Origin: Chroococcopsis sp964623815
GTDB taxonomy: Bacteria; Cyanobacteriota; Cyanobacteriia; Cyanobacteriales; Microcystaceae
DNA length: 64,000 nucleotides
Reading direction: 5' to 3'
Assembly: GCA_964623815.1 (NCBI GenBank)
Contig: CAZUVR010000020.1
Location: 1 to 64,000 of the forward strand
Part shown: one piece after another, positions 63,045 to 64,000 of the stretch
How positions within the stretch are numbered: the first letter of the stretch is position 1
Layout: each line of letters starts with the position of its first letter
Position numbers and translations under genes: made by a program
The notes under the pieces: generated by a model
The model's database searches: none
Seen by the model: only the letters and a program-made list of their open reading frames with translations
What the model was told of the DNA's origin: nothing

Positions 63045-63217
63045 AAATAGGTTTTTTACTGTGGGGCTTATCTATCCCGATTCTAGAAGACGATCCGAAG
63101 TGACTGGATATAACTTTAGACTAGCTTTACCTTCTAAGGATAAACCTAGATAGCCGCAGAACCGTTATTCGGATTACGATAAAGTAGGAATATTAGTAGT
63201 TAGCGATCGCTCATACC

Positions 63218-63442
63218 ATGCAGTCTCAAAAAATCTCGATTTCCTTACCACCATCTGCAATTACTTTTATCGAGCATTATAGAGTAACAAAAGGATGTCA
63301 GTCACGTTCTTCCGTTATCTATGAAGCATTAGAATTGTTACGGGAAAGGGAACTCGAACTTGCTTATAGGGAGGCCGCATCTGAAGTTGATGCCGATTGG
63401 GAAATTACGGTAGGAGAAGGGCTAGGGAATGAAACGTGGTGA
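63218..63442 (+). CDS. ribbon-helix-helix antitoxin
   Basis: A 74-residue protein: an N-terminal beta strand plus two helices (QKISISLPPSAITFIEHYRV, QSRSSVIYEALELLRERE) typical of RHH/CopG-type DNA binding. An acidic tail (ASEVDADWEITVGEG) would wrap the toxin. It overlaps the MazF gene by 14 nt. A HIP1 octamer lies at 63203-63210. Confidence 0.85.
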   Translation: MQSQKISISLPPSAITFIEHYRVTKGCQSRSSVIYEALELLRERELELAYREAASEVDADWEITVGEGLGNETW

Positions 63443-63767
63443 GATAAGGTATGCCAACCTTGACCCCTCAGTCGGCTCAGAAATGGCTAAACGCCGTCCA
63501 GTGTTAATCGTAAGTAATGACATTAACAATCGTGCGGCTAGCACAGTAACAATTTTGCCGATTACCGCCAATGTAGAAAAAGTTTATCCCTTTGAGGTTT
63601 TACTAGAACCGCCCGACAGTGGTTTACCAAAACCGTCAAAAATTCAAGCGCAACAGATAAGAACTATTTCTGTTCAACGTATAGATATTAATGTAATAGG
63701 AAGTTTAAGCGCTGAAATGATGGGATTAGTCGATGCAGCTATTAAACTTCATTTGGGGCTTAAGTAA
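63429..63767 (+). CDS. MazF/PemK-type endoribonuclease toxin
   Basis: A 112-residue SH3-like RNase with MKRGEIRYANLDPSVGSEMAKRRPVLIVS (broken here after NLDP), PITANVEKVYPFEVLL and IQAQQIRTISVQRI. MazF cleaves mRNA at short sequences and is neutralised by its partner antitoxin. The gene overlaps the RHH gene, forming a complete type II pair. Confidence 0.9.
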   Translation: MKRGEIRYANLDPSVGSEMAKRRPVLIVSNDINNRAASTVTILPITANVEKVYPFEVLLEPPDSGLPKPSKIQAQQIRTISVQRIDINVIGSLSAEMMGLVDAAIKLHLGLK

Positions 63768-63812
63768 CTAGTAATACAATAATATTTAGTTACACATCTA
63801 TTTTTTCACCAA

Positions 63813-63998
63813 TCAATAATACCCAACTCCACGAGCGCCAGCTCCGACACCGTGAAAACCAGGGCCAACGCCTCCGCCCACACCAATCCAGTCAATAAAT
63901 AAAGCAGTTGTCCCGCCTTTTTCGGGCAAGGAACCTTCTATGACCCTGTACTTATAAAGTAAATCTTTCCCTTCTATCACCGGATGACTGATCTCTAC
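63813..63998 (-). CDS. 3' end of glycine-rich protein gene (partial, runs off window)
   Basis: On the minus strand the last 61 codons of an open frame end in TGA at 63813-63815. The residues read VEISHPVIEGKDLLYKYRV, then a segment with LFIDWIGVGG, then Gly/Val repeats GPGFHGVGAGARGVGYY. The 5' part lies beyond 64000. Not recognised. Confidence 0.55.
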   Translation of the reverse strand, partial: VEISHPVIEGKDLLYKYRVIEGSLPEKGGTTALFIDWIGVGGGVGPGFHGVGAGARGVGYY

Positions 63999-64000
63999 TA

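Overview
The window is chromosomal DNA of a phycobilisome-containing cyanobacterium. Evidence: phycocyanobilin lyase genes cpcE/cpcF, homogentisate phytyltransferase, a nitrate ABC transporter of the nrtABCD type with a fused NrtC, an opcA gene, a TLP40-type lumenal cyclophilin, a CcaA-type carbonic anhydrase, and frequent HIP1 octamers (GCGATCGC). The species cannot be named from this sequence. Coding density is high, both strands are used, and no rRNA, tRNA, CRISPR array, prophage or insertion sequence was found.

Layout. 1-8 kb: secreted protein, heparinase-like lyase, tocopherol gene hpt divergent from cobM, a GH13 enzyme, ribD. 8-13 kb: three tandem ammonium transporter genes; the first two carry the same upstream element about 195 nt before their start codons. 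13-17 kb (minus): asd-dapA-rnj. 17-24 kb (plus): tig, clpP, clpX, cpcE, cpcF and a two-gene ABC-2 exporter, nearly gapless from clpX onward. 24-37 kb: coq4-like gene, then an accessory block: a two-partner-secretion operon (tpsB, an unrecognised 152-residue protein, tpsA, a secreted TPR-CHAT protease), DUF928, a CHASE2/AAA membrane protein and a divergent AAA protein. 37-44 kb: glyoxalase, two Uma2 genes, carbonic anhydrase, hpnH, accB-efp, TLP40-like cyclophilin. 44-50 kb (minus): nrtABCD behind a consensus NtcA promoter, with a short-repeat array between nrtB and nrtC. 50-56 kb: Wzz/GumC-like protein abutting an iron-sulfur photolyase-like gene, a phased DnaA-box-like array, DUF2811, pth, and another ABC-2 exporter. 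56-63 kb: asnS, then fbp-tal-zwf-opcA (minus). 63-64 kb: a ribbon-helix-helix/MazF toxin-antitoxin pair and the 3' end of a glycine-rich gene.

How it fits together. Nitrogen supply (nrt, amt) and carbon flux (fbp, tal, zwf, opcA, carbonic anhydrase, GH13) are strongly represented; nrt is clearly and two amt genes are probably under NtcA. The 24.7-37 kb block looks like a surface/envelope or conflict-type system in which an exported CHAT protease is translationally linked to a TpsA exoprotein. The least expected non-coding signals are the helically phased TTTTCCACA-like motifs at 52.81-52.92 kb and the heptamer (TTGGGAG) repeats scattered in intergenic DNA and once inside a coding sequence.
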